From M3007 sp041736625 (GTDB lineage: Bacteria > Bacteroidota > Bacteroidia > Chitinophagales > Saprospiraceae), in NCBI GenBank assembly GCA_041736625.1, contig JBGSTG010000087.1, positions 86,950 to 150,949 on the forward strand: a stretch of DNA of 64,000 bases, given 5' to 3'. Below are positions 17,418-26,176 of the stretch, in pieces (position 1 is the stretch's first letter; each line of letters begins with the position of its first letter). The notes below the pieces were generated by a model. It was not told the DNA's origin. It made no database searches and saw nothing but the letters and a program-made list of their open reading frames with translations. Made by a program: the position numbers and the translations under genes.

Positions 17418-17448
17418 CAAATATAAGGGTACAGATCGGCCTTGTCAA
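17418..17448 (-). promoter_or_regulatory. Promoter of the small ORF-kinase-regulator operon
   Basis: On the minus strand TATATTTG (17418-17425) is preceded by a TTG 20 bases upstream, a full Bacteroidota-type promoter. Transcription would start near 17412. Confidence 0.65.
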
Positions 17449-17478
17449 TCACCATTTATGGGGATACGCATTGGCCGG

Positions 17479-18564
17479 CTAAAAGGACCAGCCCGCCCGG
17501 AAGTCCAGGAAATCCGCCACATGACCGTGCGCTTTGAGGGCGATACCGGCGTTGAAACGGGGCGTAAACCGGTAAACCAGGTTGTATCGCTGGTACACAT
17601 CGGCGGTTTGCACCCCTTTGTTGAACAGGTACACGCCAAATTGTTGGCCAAAGACGGTACGACCGAGCAGGAATTCGTGGCCTGCGGCCAATCCCAATTT
17701 TTGGGGATTCTCATCGATTCCGGCCTGTTCCATGTAGTAGGCATCCCCGTTGTCGTACATCCACTCGACGCCGGCGGTCAGCGCGTCGATGCGGGCGATC
17801 TGCCGGCTGTATTTGAGTTCGACGCCGGGGCTGAACAGGTATAATTTGCTACGGGGTTCCTGGAATGCCATGAACCAGGTGAGGTCGAGCCGTGTCTCGG
17901 GGTCCCGGGTTTCGCGCCAGTTGCGTTTCACGCGGTCGGCAAACGCCGGCGGTGAAAAGTAGCGCGTAGCGCCGATGGCGGCGGTGGGCCAGTTGATGCC
18001 CTTGTTGGGTTCGCGAATGCCACCGTTGGAGAAGTGGTTGTACACGGCGGTGAGGTCGAGCAGCCACTGGTCTCCCAATCGAATGTGCATGTTGGCCCCC
18101 AGTTGGAGGGGAAAGGCCACATAGGTGCTGTAACTCAGGTTGAACGGGTTTTCTACTTCGTCGTACGGCATGTTCTGGTACGATAAACCAAAAGCAGCCC
18201 GAATGGAGAACCCGACAGGCTTTCGGGCGCCAAATACCGGTTCAACATAAAACATACCGGTGACGCCTTCGCCGAGCACCTCGTCGTCGTAATCCCAGAC
18301 GGTCAGGGCCACACCCATTTTGGGGTAGCAGTTGCACGATTCCCAGGCGCGCTCCGAAAGCTTATGCCACGCCAGGTCGAACTCCAGCCCGACGGGATAG
18401 GAATTTTTAACAGGAACAAGGTCTTTGCTGTGAATGAGCACAAATCCGGCGTGCGCCCGAACACCGAACAGGAGGGCGCTGCGGGTGCTGTCCGACTGTA
18501 CATGGGCGGCAGCCGGAGCGGCTGTGGCCAGACACAGGATCGCAAACAAAAGGATACGCATCAT
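17479..18564 (-). CDS. PagL-like acyloxyacyl hydrolase (lipid A 3-O-deacylase related)
   Basis: The product has a signal peptide (MMRILLFAILCLATAAPAAA) and about 340 residues of outer-membrane barrel type with alternating aromatic strands. The segment VYNHFSNGGIREPNKGIN near residue 190 matches the PagL active-site region, in which a His-Ser pair and following Asn/Gly residues are conserved. PagL enzymes remove an acyl chain from lipid A in the outer membrane; it has a longer barrel part than classical PagL, as is usual in Bacteroidota. I use the ATG at 18564 (18561 is equally good), since the one at 18579 would leave almost no leader after the promoter box at 18587-18594. It is divergent from the RND pump across a 28-bp palindrome. 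Confidence 0.75.
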   Translation of the reverse strand: MMRILLFAILCLATAAPAAAHVQSDSTRSALLFGVRAHAGFVLIHSKDLVPVKNSYPVGLEFDLAWHKLSERAWESCNCYPKMGVALTVWDYDDEVLGEGVTGMFYVEPVFGARKPVGFSIRAAFGLSYQNMPYDEVENPFNLSYSTYVAFPLQLGANMHIRLGDQWLLDLTAVYNHFSNGGIREPNKGINWPTAAIGATRYFSPPAFADRVKRNWRETRDPETRLDLTWFMAFQEPRSKLYLFSPGVELKYSRQIARIDALTAGVEWMYDNGDAYYMEQAGIDENPQKLGLAAGHEFLLGRTVFGQQFGVYLFNKGVQTADVYQRYNLVYRFTPRFNAGIALKAHGHVADFLDFRAGWSF

Positions 18565-18586
18565 GATGGTGAAGGGCATTTTAAGG

Positions 18587-18594
18587 CAAAGTTA
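18587..18594 (-). promoter_or_regulatory. -7 promoter box of the PagL-like gene
   Basis: The minus strand reads TAACTTTG, an exact TAnnTTTG match. Transcription would start near 18580. The large palindrome at 18616-18643 covers the region upstream of it where a -33 element and activator or repressor would bind. Confidence 0.6.
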
Positions 18595-18615
18595 ATAGCA
18601 TTGCTTGTATTTTAT

Positions 18616-18643
18616 TCGTCCTACGAGTATACTCGTAGGACGA
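18616..18643. promoter_or_regulatory. Perfect 28-bp palindromic operator between pagL-like and RND genes
   Basis: TCGTCCTACGAGTA is followed directly by its exact reverse complement with no spacer. It is 24 bases from the RND start codon, just upstream of a weak -7-like box (TATCTTCG, 18648-18655), and 22 bases upstream of the -7 box of the divergent gene. Size and symmetry suggest a dimeric or double-dimeric repressor such as a TetR-type protein; no regulator gene is adjacent. Confidence 0.8.
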
Positions 18644-18666
18644 GTTGTATCTTCGCGCGAATTCGC

Positions 18667-21600
18667 ATGAACCTAACGTCCCTTTCGATACGCCGCCCAT
18701 CGCTCATCATCGTGTTTTTCGCTGTGATGACCTTTCTGGGTGTCGCTTCTTACCTGACCTTGCCCATCGAGATGGTGCCCAAGTTCAACCCGCCGGTGGT
18801 TACCGTCATTACGCTGTATCCGGGCGCTTCGCCGTCGGAGGTAGAAAATTCGGTCAGCAAACCAATAGAAGCGGCCATCTCCTCCCTGGAGGGCATCGAT
18901 CAAATTCAGGTTGCCTCACAGGAAAATGCCTCTTTTGTGTCGCTGGAGATGGATCAGACCGTGAATGTAGACAAGGCGGTGCAGGAAATTCAGCGCAAGG
19001 TAAACCAGATCATGTCTGCGTTTCCGCGCGAAGTGCGCACACCGGTGATCAATAAATTTGCGCTGGACGAACTGCCGGTCATCCGCCTGGGCGTCTCGGC
19101 CAATGTGACGGGCACCGCTTTTTACGACATGGTGGCCAACCGCATCACGCCTGAAATCGCCCAGATCAAAGGGGTCGCACAGGTCAGTATTCTCGGCGGG
19201 GAAGAACGGGAGATCAAGATCAACATCAGCAGCCAACGGCTGGAGCAGTACGGTCTGTCGCTCCTTCAGGTGGCCCAGGCGGTGCAAACGGCCAACCTTG
19301 ACTTTCCCACGGGCAAAGTCACCGGCGATGAAGGTCAGCTCCGCATCCGTTTGGCGGGAAAATTTCTGGCCCTCGACGACATTCGCAACCTCGTCGTCGG
19401 CAAGAACAAATTCGGCTCGTCCATCCATCTGAAAGACATCGCCGACATTCAGGACGGCATCCGCGACCCGGAGGTGATCTGCCGGACCGGCGGACTGCCC
19501 GCCGTGGGCCTCAGCATTCGCAAACAGGGCGACGCCAACGCCGTAGACATGGCCGAACAGGTGCAGGCGCGCCTCAATCAGCTCGAAAAGGACTATGCCG
19601 GCCAGGGACTGCGCTTCGCGGTCGTCGCCAACGGCAGTGTCTTCACCGAAAAGGCTACCGATGCGGTGGTGCACGACCTGCTGGTCGCCGTATTGCTGGT
19701 CGCCGGTGTCATGCTGCTTTTCCTGCACAGCCTGCGCAACGCCGCCATCGTGCTGGTCTCCATACCCACCTCGATCGTGAGCACGTTCATCATGATGAAG
19801 ATGTTCGGTTACTCGCTGAACCTGATGTCGCTCCTCGGCCTTTCGCTGGCCATCGGCATTCTGGTAGACGACGCCATCGTGGTCATCGAGAACATCTATC
19901 GCCACCTGGAAATGGGCAAAAACCGCGTGCAAGCCTCCTACGACGGCCGTATGGAGATCGGGTACACCGCCATGAGCATCACGTTGGTGGACGTGGTTGT
20001 GTTCCTGCCCATCATCTTTACGGTAGGCTTGGTGCCCAACCTGTTGCGCCAGTTCTGCATGACAGTGCTCACCTCCACCCTCATGTCTTTGCTGGTTTCG
20101 TTCACCCTTGTGCCGTGGCTCACCTCCCGTTTCGGCAAGGTGCACCACTTCGAAGGTAAAAATCTGGTTGGCCGCTTCATCAACCACTTTGAAGCCTTTC
20201 TCAACTGGATATCCAAGGGGTTTGTGTCCGCCCTGCGGTGGGCCCTCAAGAATACATGGACGCGCTGGACCACCGTCGCACTGGCCGGGGCGCTCTTTTT
20301 TGTTTCCATACTTCTGCTCACCAAAGGGTTTATCGGCAATGCCTTTTTCGACCCCGGCGAACGGGGAGAGTTTCTCATTGACATCAGCATGCCCCGGGAC
20401 GCTTCCCTCGCGCAGACCGACGCGGTGACCAAACAGGTGGAGGACTGGCTTCGAAAACAACCCGAAGTGGTGAATACGTTTACCACGGTGGGCGCCAACA
20501 ACAAATCATTCGGACTCAACAATCCCTATCTGGCCGAGGTACAGGTGTTTCTCCAACCGTTGGGCGCGCTGCGCCGGGACCCGACCGACGTCTTCGCCCG
20601 GAAGGTGAAGATCCAGCTCGAAGAGCGCATCCCCGGCGCCCACTTCAAAACCTCTCCCATCGACATCCTCGGCCTCTCCATGCCGCCGATCGAGATCAAA
20701 CTCAACGGACCCTCGCTCGACAGTCTGCTGGCGCTCTCCGAACCGGTTCGCGACATTATGGAGGCTGTTCCCGGATGCGTAGAGGTCGTCCGCTCGGTGG
20801 AAGGCGGCAATCCGGAGGTGCAAGTGGAGGTCAACCGGCAACGAATGGCCGATTACGGCCTCACCATGGCCCAGGTGGGCATGTCCCTGCAAACCGCCTT
20901 CAGCGGCAACACCGACGCCCGCTACCGCGACAACGATTACGAATACCCCATCCGCATCCAGCTCGACGCTTTCGACCGGCGCAGCGCCGACGACGTGCGC
21001 AACCTGTCGTTTGTCAACCCGCTGGGTAGCACGGTCTACCTGCGGCAATTTGCCGAGGTGAGCGAAAGCACGGCGCCCAACCGGCTCGAACGCCGCGACC
21101 GCATGCCGTCCGTCGCCCTCAACGCACAGGTCATCGGACGGCCAAACGGCACGGTGACCCGCGATATCAAATCACAACTCGATACCATCGCCCTTCCGCC
21201 GGGCGCCGTCATCAAGTATGGCGGGGACTTCAAGCGGCAGCAACAGGGTATCCAGACGCTCGGCTTCGCCCTCTGGACCTCCCTCATCCTCGTTTACCTT
21301 ATCATGGTGGCCCTGTACGACAACTGGATGTATCCCCTGGTGGTGCTCATCTCCATACCGCTCTCCATCATCGGCGCATTTCTCGCCCTCGCGCTGGCCC
21401 GCGAAAACCTGACCGTGTTCACCGGGCTTGGCCTGCTCATGCTGGTCGGGCTGGTGGGCAAAAACGCCATTCTGGTGGTCGATTTCGCCAATGACCTAAA
21501 GAAAAAGGGGCTCTCCCTCGAGAATGCGCTCCTGCAAGCCACCGAACTGCGCTTCCGCCCCGTACTCATGACCAACATCGCCATGGTGATCGGCCTCTTG

Positions 21601-21786
21601 CCCCTGGCCCTCAGCAAAGGCGCCGGCGCCGAATGGAAGAACGGGCTGGCCTGGGCCATCATCGGCGGACTCAACTCCTCCATGTTCCTTTCGCTCATTG
21701 TCGTGCCCGTGGTGTACTGGCTCTTCGACCGCGGGCTGGCCGCGCTTGGCTTCGGCGAAAAGGAAGCCGTGGTGCTGGAAGAATAA
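18667..21786 (+). CDS. RND efflux pump permease (HAE1-like), orphan
   Basis: From the ATG at 18667 the 1039-residue protein has the AcrB/MexB architecture: a first helix at about 11-30, a periplasmic porter domain, TM2-6, a second porter domain and TM8-12. The TM4 proton-relay pair is seen in GILVDDAIVVIEN and the repeated half carries GLVGKNAILVVDFAN. These pumps export amphiphilic compounds using the proton gradient. The open frame extends upstream of the ATG but those codons overlap the divergent gene and the operator. No membrane fusion protein or TolC gene is adjacent, so partners must be encoded elsewhere. The end of the gene runs into heptamer repeats and hairpins. Confidence 0.95.
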   Translation: MNLTSLSIRRPSLIIVFFAVMTFLGVASYLTLPIEMVPKFNPPVVTVITLYPGASPSEVENSVSKPIEAAISSLEGIDQIQVASQENASFVSLEMDQTVNVDKAVQEIQRKVNQIMSAFPREVRTPVINKFALDELPVIRLGVSANVTGTAFYDMVANRITPEIAQIKGVAQVSILGGEEREIKINISSQRLEQYGLSLLQVAQAVQTANLDFPTGKVTGDEGQLRIRLAGKFLALDDIRNLVVGKNKFGSSIHLKDIADIQDGIRDPEVICRTGGLPAVGLSIRKQGDANAVDMAEQVQARLNQLEKDYAGQGLRFAVVANGSVFTEKATDAVVHDLLVAVLLVAGVMLLFLHSLRNAAIVLVSIPTSIVSTFIMMKMFGYSLNLMSLLGLSLAIGILVDDAIVVIENIYRHLEMGKNRVQASYDGRMEIGYTAMSITLVDVVVFLPIIFTVGLVPNLLRQFCMTVLTSTLMSLLVSFTLVPWLTSRFGKVHHFEGKNLVGRFINHFEAFLNWISKGFVSALRWALKNTWTRWTTVALAGALFFVSILLLTKGFIGNAFFDPGERGEFLIDISMPRDASLAQTDAVTKQVEDWLRKQPEVVNTFTTVGANNKSFGLNNPYLAEVQVFLQPLGALRRDPTDVFARKVKIQLEERIPGAHFKTSPIDILGLSMPPIEIKLNGPSLDSLLALSEPVRDIMEAVPGCVEVVRSVEGGNPEVQVEVNRQRMADYGLTMAQVGMSLQTAFSGNTDARYRDNDYEYPIRIQLDAFDRRSADDVRNLSFVNPLGSTVYLRQFAEVSESTAPNRLERRDRMPSVALNAQVIGRPNGTVTRDIKSQLDTIALPPGAVIKYGGDFKRQQQGIQTLGFALWTSLILVYLIMVALYDNWMYPLVVLISIPLSIIGAFLALALARENLTVFTGLGLLMLVGLVGKNAILVVDFANDLKKKGLSLENALLQATELRFRPVLMTNIAMVIGLLPLALSKGAGAEWKNGLAWAIIGGLNSSMFLSLIVVPVVYWLFDRGLAALGFGEKEAVVLEE

Positions 21787-21789
21787 CTT

Positions 21790-21824
21790 GTCGAATGCGG
21801 AATGTCGAATGCGGAATGCGGAAT
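21790..21824. repeat. Heptamer array, five units (GCGGAAT type)
   Basis: Units GTCGAAT, GCGGAAT, GTCGAAT, GCGGAAT, GCGGAAT follow one another without gaps, starting 3 bases after the RND stop codon. Confidence 0.85.
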
Positions 21825-21853
21825 AATTTTACGCCTGGTCTGCCGAGGCAGCA

Positions 21854-21924
21854 TGACCGCGTAGCGGTCAAACATGAATAACCCCGGATGAAATCCGGGG
21901 AGCGTGACCCGGATGAAATCCGGG
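21854..21924. repeat. Cluster of three short perfect hairpins between convergent genes
   Basis: TGACCGC-GTA-GCGGTCA (21854-21870), CCCCGGAT-GAA-ATCCGGGG (21882-21900) and a second copy, CCCGGAT-GAA-ATCCGGG (21908-21924), lie between the convergent RND and thioredoxin genes. They resemble REP-type palindromes and could also halt transcription, but no T tract follows. Confidence 0.75.
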
Positions 21925-21954
21925 CAGCGGGGCGAGCGCGTAGCGCCGACAGCC

Positions 21955-22500
21955 TCACCTCTTCCCCAACGCTTCCTCCCCCAGCCTCCGCAACCGCGTA
22001 GGCGTGCTCATGCCCGTCTCCCGCGCCAGCTCATTCCCCTTGGGATCCAGAAAAAGGACGGTAGGCAGCCCCTTGACTTCATACAGGGTGGCAATATTCT
22101 TTCCTGTCGGACTGTCGTACGGCACCCGCAGACAAAGAAAATTGCCATTGAGAAAGTTGTACACCTCGGGCAGGGCCAGCACCTCTTCGTCCATCACCTT
22201 GCAGGGCGCGCACCAATCGGCGTCGAAATCGACAAACACCGGTTTGTTCAGCCGTTGTGCCTCTTCGAGCACAGGCATTAGCCGGTCGCTGTCGATCCAG
22301 CTGACGGTGCGGTTGCCGGGTTTCATGCCCAACGTCGTAGTGGTGGCGCCGGACTTCGGCTGTCGGCTGTCGGTTGTCGGTCGTCGGTCGTCGGCGGCCG
22401 GACTTACGGGCTTCGCGGCGGCGGTGGCGCTGCTTTTGGCGCCACTACAGGCGCCAAACAAAACCAATCCTGCCAGGGCCGGCACAAAAAACAGGCGCAT
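21955..22500 (-). CDS. Thioredoxin-fold lipoprotein (DsbD-gamma/TlpA-like)
   Basis: I start at the ATG at 22500, which gives a lipoprotein signal (MRLFFVPALAGLVLFGAC). The 181-residue product has a low-complexity linker, then a thioredoxin fold with the redox motif WCAPC and the cis-proline segment GLPTVLF. It would act in the cell envelope in disulfide reduction or exchange. The linker (about residues 36-50) is encoded by a TCGGNNN heptamer array and reads SPAADDRRPTTDSRQP, a translation of repeat DNA rather than a conserved domain. It is convergent with the RND gene and divergent from galE. Confidence 0.88.
   Translation of the reverse strand: MRLFFVPALAGLVLFGACSGAKSSATAAAKPVSPAADDRRPTTDSRQPKSGATTTTLGMKPGNRTVSWIDSDRLMPVLEEAQRLNKPVFVDFDADWCAPCKVMDEEVLALPEVYNFLNGNFLCLRVPYDSPTGKNIATLYEVKGLPTVLFLDPKGNELARETGMSTPTRLRRLGEEALGKR
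22356..22397. repeat. Heptamer array, six units (TCGGNNN type), inside the thioredoxin gene
   Basis: TCGGCTG, TCGGCTG, TCGGTTG, TCGGTCG, TCGGTCG and TCGGCGG are contiguous. The array is 42 bases, a multiple of three, so the reading frame is preserved and it encodes the linker after the lipoprotein signal. Confidence 0.85.
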
Positions 22501-22662
22501 AAAAATGGAATATTTGGGCTTAAACGCGACGGCATTTGTTCTATTGTACAACATTGATATTTCAATTACCCGACAAATGCATAAGTTTAACCATAATTTT
22601 TTACCCGATTGCATTCGGATTAAGTTTATAAACAGTTATTTGCACTTCAATAAACGGAATAC

Positions 22663-23703
22663 ATGAACCGTAAACCCAAAGTACTGGTCACCGGAGGCAC
22701 CGGCTACATCGGAAGCCACACCGTGGTGGAATTGTTCAACGGCAACTACGAGCCCGTGTCGGTGGACAATTACGCCAACTCCGGCCCGGATGTGATCGAC
22801 GGCATTGAGGCCATCACCGGATGCGAACTGACGCACCACACGGTAGACCTGACCAACCTGTCTGCAACGCGACGCGTTTTCGAGGAGCACCCCGACCTGG
22901 TGGGGGTCATTCACTTTGCCGCCCTCAAGCTCGTCGGAGAGTCGGTAGAAAAACCGCTGGAATACTACCAGAACAACCTCGTCGGGTTGCTCAACGTACT
23001 CGCCTGCATGCGGGAGTACAAGGTGTCGAATTTTATTTTCTCCTCCTCCTGCTCGGTGTACGGTCAGTCGCGCGAGCTCCCCGTGACGGAGGGCACCCCG
23101 CTGGAGCCCCCGCAATCGCCCTATGCCCGCACCAAGTTCATGGGCGAAGAGATTATTCGCGATTATTGCGCCGTAACCCCCGGGTTCAAGGCCATTTTGC
23201 TGCGCTATTTCAACCCCGCCGGCGCCCACCCCTCCATCCTGATCGGCGAAAGTCCGGTTAATCCGGCGGCCAATCTGGTGCCGGTGATCACCGAGACGGC
23301 CATCGGCAAACGCCCGGACATGGCTGTGCACGGCACCGATTACGACACCCGCGACGGCTCCTGCATACGCGACTACATCCATGTGGTCGATCTGGCGAAA
23401 GCCCACCTGCAGGCGCTGGAGTACCTCACCGAAAACCGCAACGAACACAACTGCGAAATATTTAACCTGGGCATCGGGCAAGGCGTCACGGTGCTGGAGG
23501 CCATCAACGCATTCGAAGCGGTCACCGGTGTCAAACTCAACTATACACGCGGCCCGAGGCGCCCCGGCGACGTGGCGGCCGTGTACGCCGACTACGCCAG
23601 GGCGGCCCGTCTGCTGGGGTGGCAACCCCAATACAATATTCGCGACATCATGCAGACGGCCTGGGCCTGGGAGCAAAAACGGACGATACCACAGGAAGCT
23701 TGA
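22663..23703 (+). CDS. galE: UDP-glucose 4-epimerase
   Basis: The 346-residue protein is full length for GalE. It has the NAD-binding Rossmann motif GGTGYIGSH near residues 9-17, the SSSCSVYG segment with the catalytic serine near 125, the YARTK catalytic YxxxK motif, and the closing GDVAAVYADYARAARLLGW region. It interconverts UDP-glucose and UDP-galactose for polysaccharide and LPS synthesis in the cytoplasm. It is divergent from the thioredoxin gene and appears to be transcribed alone. Confidence 0.96.
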   Translation: MNRKPKVLVTGGTGYIGSHTVVELFNGNYEPVSVDNYANSGPDVIDGIEAITGCELTHHTVDLTNLSATRRVFEEHPDLVGVIHFAALKLVGESVEKPLEYYQNNLVGLLNVLACMREYKVSNFIFSSSCSVYGQSRELPVTEGTPLEPPQSPYARTKFMGEEIIRDYCAVTPGFKAILLRYFNPAGAHPSILIGESPVNPAANLVPVITETAIGKRPDMAVHGTDYDTRDGSCIRDYIHVVDLAKAHLQALEYLTENRNEHNCEIFNLGIGQGVTVLEAINAFEAVTGVKLNYTRGPRRPGDVAAVYADYARAARLLGWQPQYNIRDIMQTAWAWEQKRTIPQEA

Positions 23704-24270
23704 GGGTGGTCTTTGGGGAGCATAGCTGGGGTTATGCGGCTTTTATGATGTTGGTGGAGTAGGTGGAGCGGTTTGGGGAAGAGTCCGCTGATGGCATAGT
23801 ACGCTGCGTAGTACAATCGGTTCACAGTCGCATTCCATTGGCTATTGTCCCAGTCTGAATCCTCCCGTGCATCGCCCCTTGCCCGCGAACCAAAGAGAAT
23901 GACTTCAGCTTCGGGATCAGTCGCTTTTACGAGTTCCTTTACTTTTTGAAGGATCACAACGTATAGGTCTTTTGATACGGCTATGATCGAATTTTGGACA
24001 AAAATAAGAATTTTTTCGCACAGTAGTGCGTAAAGGTCAATCCTCGCCGCAGTGCGTAACCATCTGTCCCGCCCCTCAAAACCTTGTACCAAAAATGAGC
24101 GGATAGAAGTTGAATAATTGGGCACTTCAAATGAGCTCGGAGAAAGCCTTTGATGGAAAAGCGCCCTGACATGCGGTACTATTCGCCCCACTCGCAGCTG
24201 TATCACCAGAAACCCAAACCAAAAATCCAAAATTCTCCCTATCTTAGCGGTGCATCAAAAGCAATAACCC
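23704..24270. other. Gene-poor gap between galE and the M23 peptidase
   Basis: Apart from the MNT/HEPN remnant this 567-base stretch holds no gene I can support. The part from about 24000 to 24230 is open in one leftward frame but shows no recognisable protein. A TATCTTAG (24240-24247), one mismatch from the -7 consensus, may be the promoter of the M23 gene. Confidence 0.6.
23757..23990 (-). pseudogene. Decayed MNT nucleotidyltransferase joined to a HEPN fragment
   Basis: In one leftward frame I see SKDLYVVILQKVKELV, ILFGSRARGDAREDSDWD (the GSRARGD...SD core of MNT-type minimal nucleotidyltransferases), and directly afterwards WNATVNRLYYAAYYAISGLF, the start of a HEPN domain with its NRLYYAAYYA motif. 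The rest of the nucleotidyltransferase, its stop and the first part of the HEPN gene are missing, so a deletion has fused the remains of the pair. No good start codon precedes the MNT part. Intact MNT/HEPN pairs are toxin-antitoxin modules in which the MNT protein AMPylates the HEPN RNase. Confidence 0.8.
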
Positions 24271-26037
24271 ATGTTTTGGCGTACCGTTTTGGCAGGCACA
24301 ATATTTGCCTTCCTCCTTCCGCTCGCGGCATTCAAGGACTCCGAACCGGCGCTCCTGCCCGACGCGGAGACGGAACTGGGCTACTATCCAAAGGATTACT
24401 TCATCCGGCCCATTGGCGATGCCCTGCGCCTGACCGGCACGTTCGGCGAGCTGCGCAACAACCACTTTCACAGCGGCATCGACATTAAAAGCTCTACCGG
24501 CGGGGTCGGCCAGCCGGTGTACGCCGCCGCCGACGGTTTTGTAGACCGCATCAAGGTGGAGGAAAGCGGCTACGGAAACGCCCTGTACATCAAACACCCG
24601 AACGGTTATACCACCGTGTACGCCCACCTCGACCGGTTTTCGCCGGAAATCGAAGCGTACGTGCGCGCCCAGCAATACACGCAGGAGAGTTTCGAGGTCG
24701 ATTTGAACCCGACCGACGGCCGGTTTTCCTGCGCGCGTGGGCAGGAGATCGGTAAACTGGGCAACTCCGGCGGCTCTACCGGCCCCCACCTGCACTTCGA
24801 AATTCGCCACACCGCCTCGGGCCGGGTGCTCAACCCCCTGCTGTTCGGCTTGCCGGTGACGGACAACATCCCGCCCGACATCCGCGACATGAAGGTGTAC
24901 TTTCTGGCCGAAGACCGGTCGGTGCTGCACAGCAAAGCCTTTCCCATCAGCAAACGCGCCGCCGGGCGCTACGGCATTGCCGGCGACACCGCCACCCTGG
25001 GCGCCTGGCGGGTCGGTTTCGGCGTAAAAACCTACGACCAGCTCAACGGACTGAAAAACGACAACGGCGTGTACGCCATCGAACTGTACGTCGACGGCGT
25101 GCTCACCTACGGGTGGCGCACCGACGACCTGTCCTTCAAAGAAACCCGCTACCTGAATGCGCACGTGGACTACTCCGCCAAAAAAAGATACGGCGCCTGG
25201 TTCAACCGCTTGTTCGTGCTGCCCGGAAACCGGCTCTCCGGATACCAGCAAACCGCAACCATGGGACTGATCGCACTGCACCGCGACAAAGTGCAGCAGG
25301 TGCTCATAAAAGTGTTCGACGCCTCTGGCAACGCCTCCGAAGTGCGCTTCCACGTGCGGCGAAGCGAAGACATGGAAACCCCGCCCCCCCAAAGCTACAA
25401 CCAGGAAATGCCCTGGAACACCGAAAACGTGGTGCAGTACGACGGTTTTTACCTCCGCCTGCCCAAAGGGGTCCTGTACGAAAACCTCCTGTTTCACTAC
25501 CACACCACGCCGGACAACAACCCGAAAACGTACTCGTCTGTGCACCACGTGCATTACGAGACGACGCCCGCCCACCAGTATTTCGACCTGGCCCTCAAGC
25601 CCTATGGCCTCCCGGCCGAACTGCAAGCCAAAGCCGTGATCGCCAAGTGCGACACCCGAAAACCGGTCAACTGCGGCGGCACCCTGCGCGCCGACGGCAT
25701 GCTGTACACCCGTGTCCGCAATTTCGGCGATTACTGCGTCATGGTCGACGACGTGGCGCCCACCATCACACCCGTTTTGTTCAGCGAAAACATGCGCGGA
25801 CAGGAAAAATTCGTGTTCCGCATCACCGACAACTTCGAAACCGAGGCCCAGGCCCGCAACCTACACTACCGCGGCGCCATCGACGGCAAATGGGTGCTTT
25901 TTGAATTCGACGCCAAACGCGACCGCCTGAGCCATACCTTCGACAAAAGCATGACGTCCGGTGAGCACGTGCTCCGGCTGGAGGTGTTCGACGACCGGAA
26001 TAACAAGGCCGTTTTTGAAAAAACATTCACGCGTTGA
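24271..26037 (+). CDS. M23 family metallopeptidase (LytM domain)
   Basis: The 588-residue protein begins with a signal peptide (MFWRTVLAGTIFAFLLPLAA). The LytM/M23 zinc peptidase domain covers about residues 60-200: NNHFHSGIDIKSSTGG supplies the first His and the Asp ligand, followed by GNALYIKHPNGYTTVYAHLD and the HLHFEIR motif with the last histidines. The remaining 380 residues form beta-rich domains without a family I recognise. M23 enzymes cut peptide cross-links in peptidoglycan, and a role in cell-wall turnover in the periplasm is inferred. Confidence 0.92.
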   Translation: MFWRTVLAGTIFAFLLPLAAFKDSEPALLPDAETELGYYPKDYFIRPIGDALRLTGTFGELRNNHFHSGIDIKSSTGGVGQPVYAAADGFVDRIKVEESGYGNALYIKHPNGYTTVYAHLDRFSPEIEAYVRAQQYTQESFEVDLNPTDGRFSCARGQEIGKLGNSGGSTGPHLHFEIRHTASGRVLNPLLFGLPVTDNIPPDIRDMKVYFLAEDRSVLHSKAFPISKRAAGRYGIAGDTATLGAWRVGFGVKTYDQLNGLKNDNGVYAIELYVDGVLTYGWRTDDLSFKETRYLNAHVDYSAKKRYGAWFNRLFVLPGNRLSGYQQTATMGLIALHRDKVQQVLIKVFDASGNASEVRFHVRRSEDMETPPPQSYNQEMPWNTENVVQYDGFYLRLPKGVLYENLLFHYHTTPDNNPKTYSSVHHVHYETTPAHQYFDLALKPYGLPAELQAKAVIAKCDTRKPVNCGGTLRADGMLYTRVRNFGDYCVMVDDVAPTITPVLFSENMRGQEKFVFRITDNFETEAQARNLHYRGAIDGKWVLFEFDAKRDRLSHTFDKSMTSGEHVLRLEVFDDRNNKAVFEKTFTR

Positions 26038-26122
26038 AGGTTATCACAAGCACCTTATCTCCATTCGCTTCCAAATAAAATATTGAGTATGGCGCTATGG
26101 CTAAGATGCCTTGAAGCCCAAT

Positions 26123-26176
26123 GTCGTTTTTAAAAATTTTAATTGGAAGAATGCCGGTGCTTTCGACTTATGATAC
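26123..26176. repeat. 54-bp repeat spanning the 3' end of the Rpn gene (copy 1)
   Basis: This stretch is identical at 46 of 54 positions to 27775-27828 in the same orientation. It covers the stop codon of the Rpn pseudogene and the bases after it, ending in CGACTTATGATAC in both copies. Confidence 0.8.

Noticed and set aside
18916..20460. A 514-codon minus-strand frame inside the RND gene
   Set aside because: Antisense shadow of a GC-rich gene; His/Gln/Asp-rich composition and no family features.
24244..25626. A 460-codon minus-strand frame inside the M23 gene
   Set aside because: Antisense shadow; the plus-strand product has clear M23 motifs.
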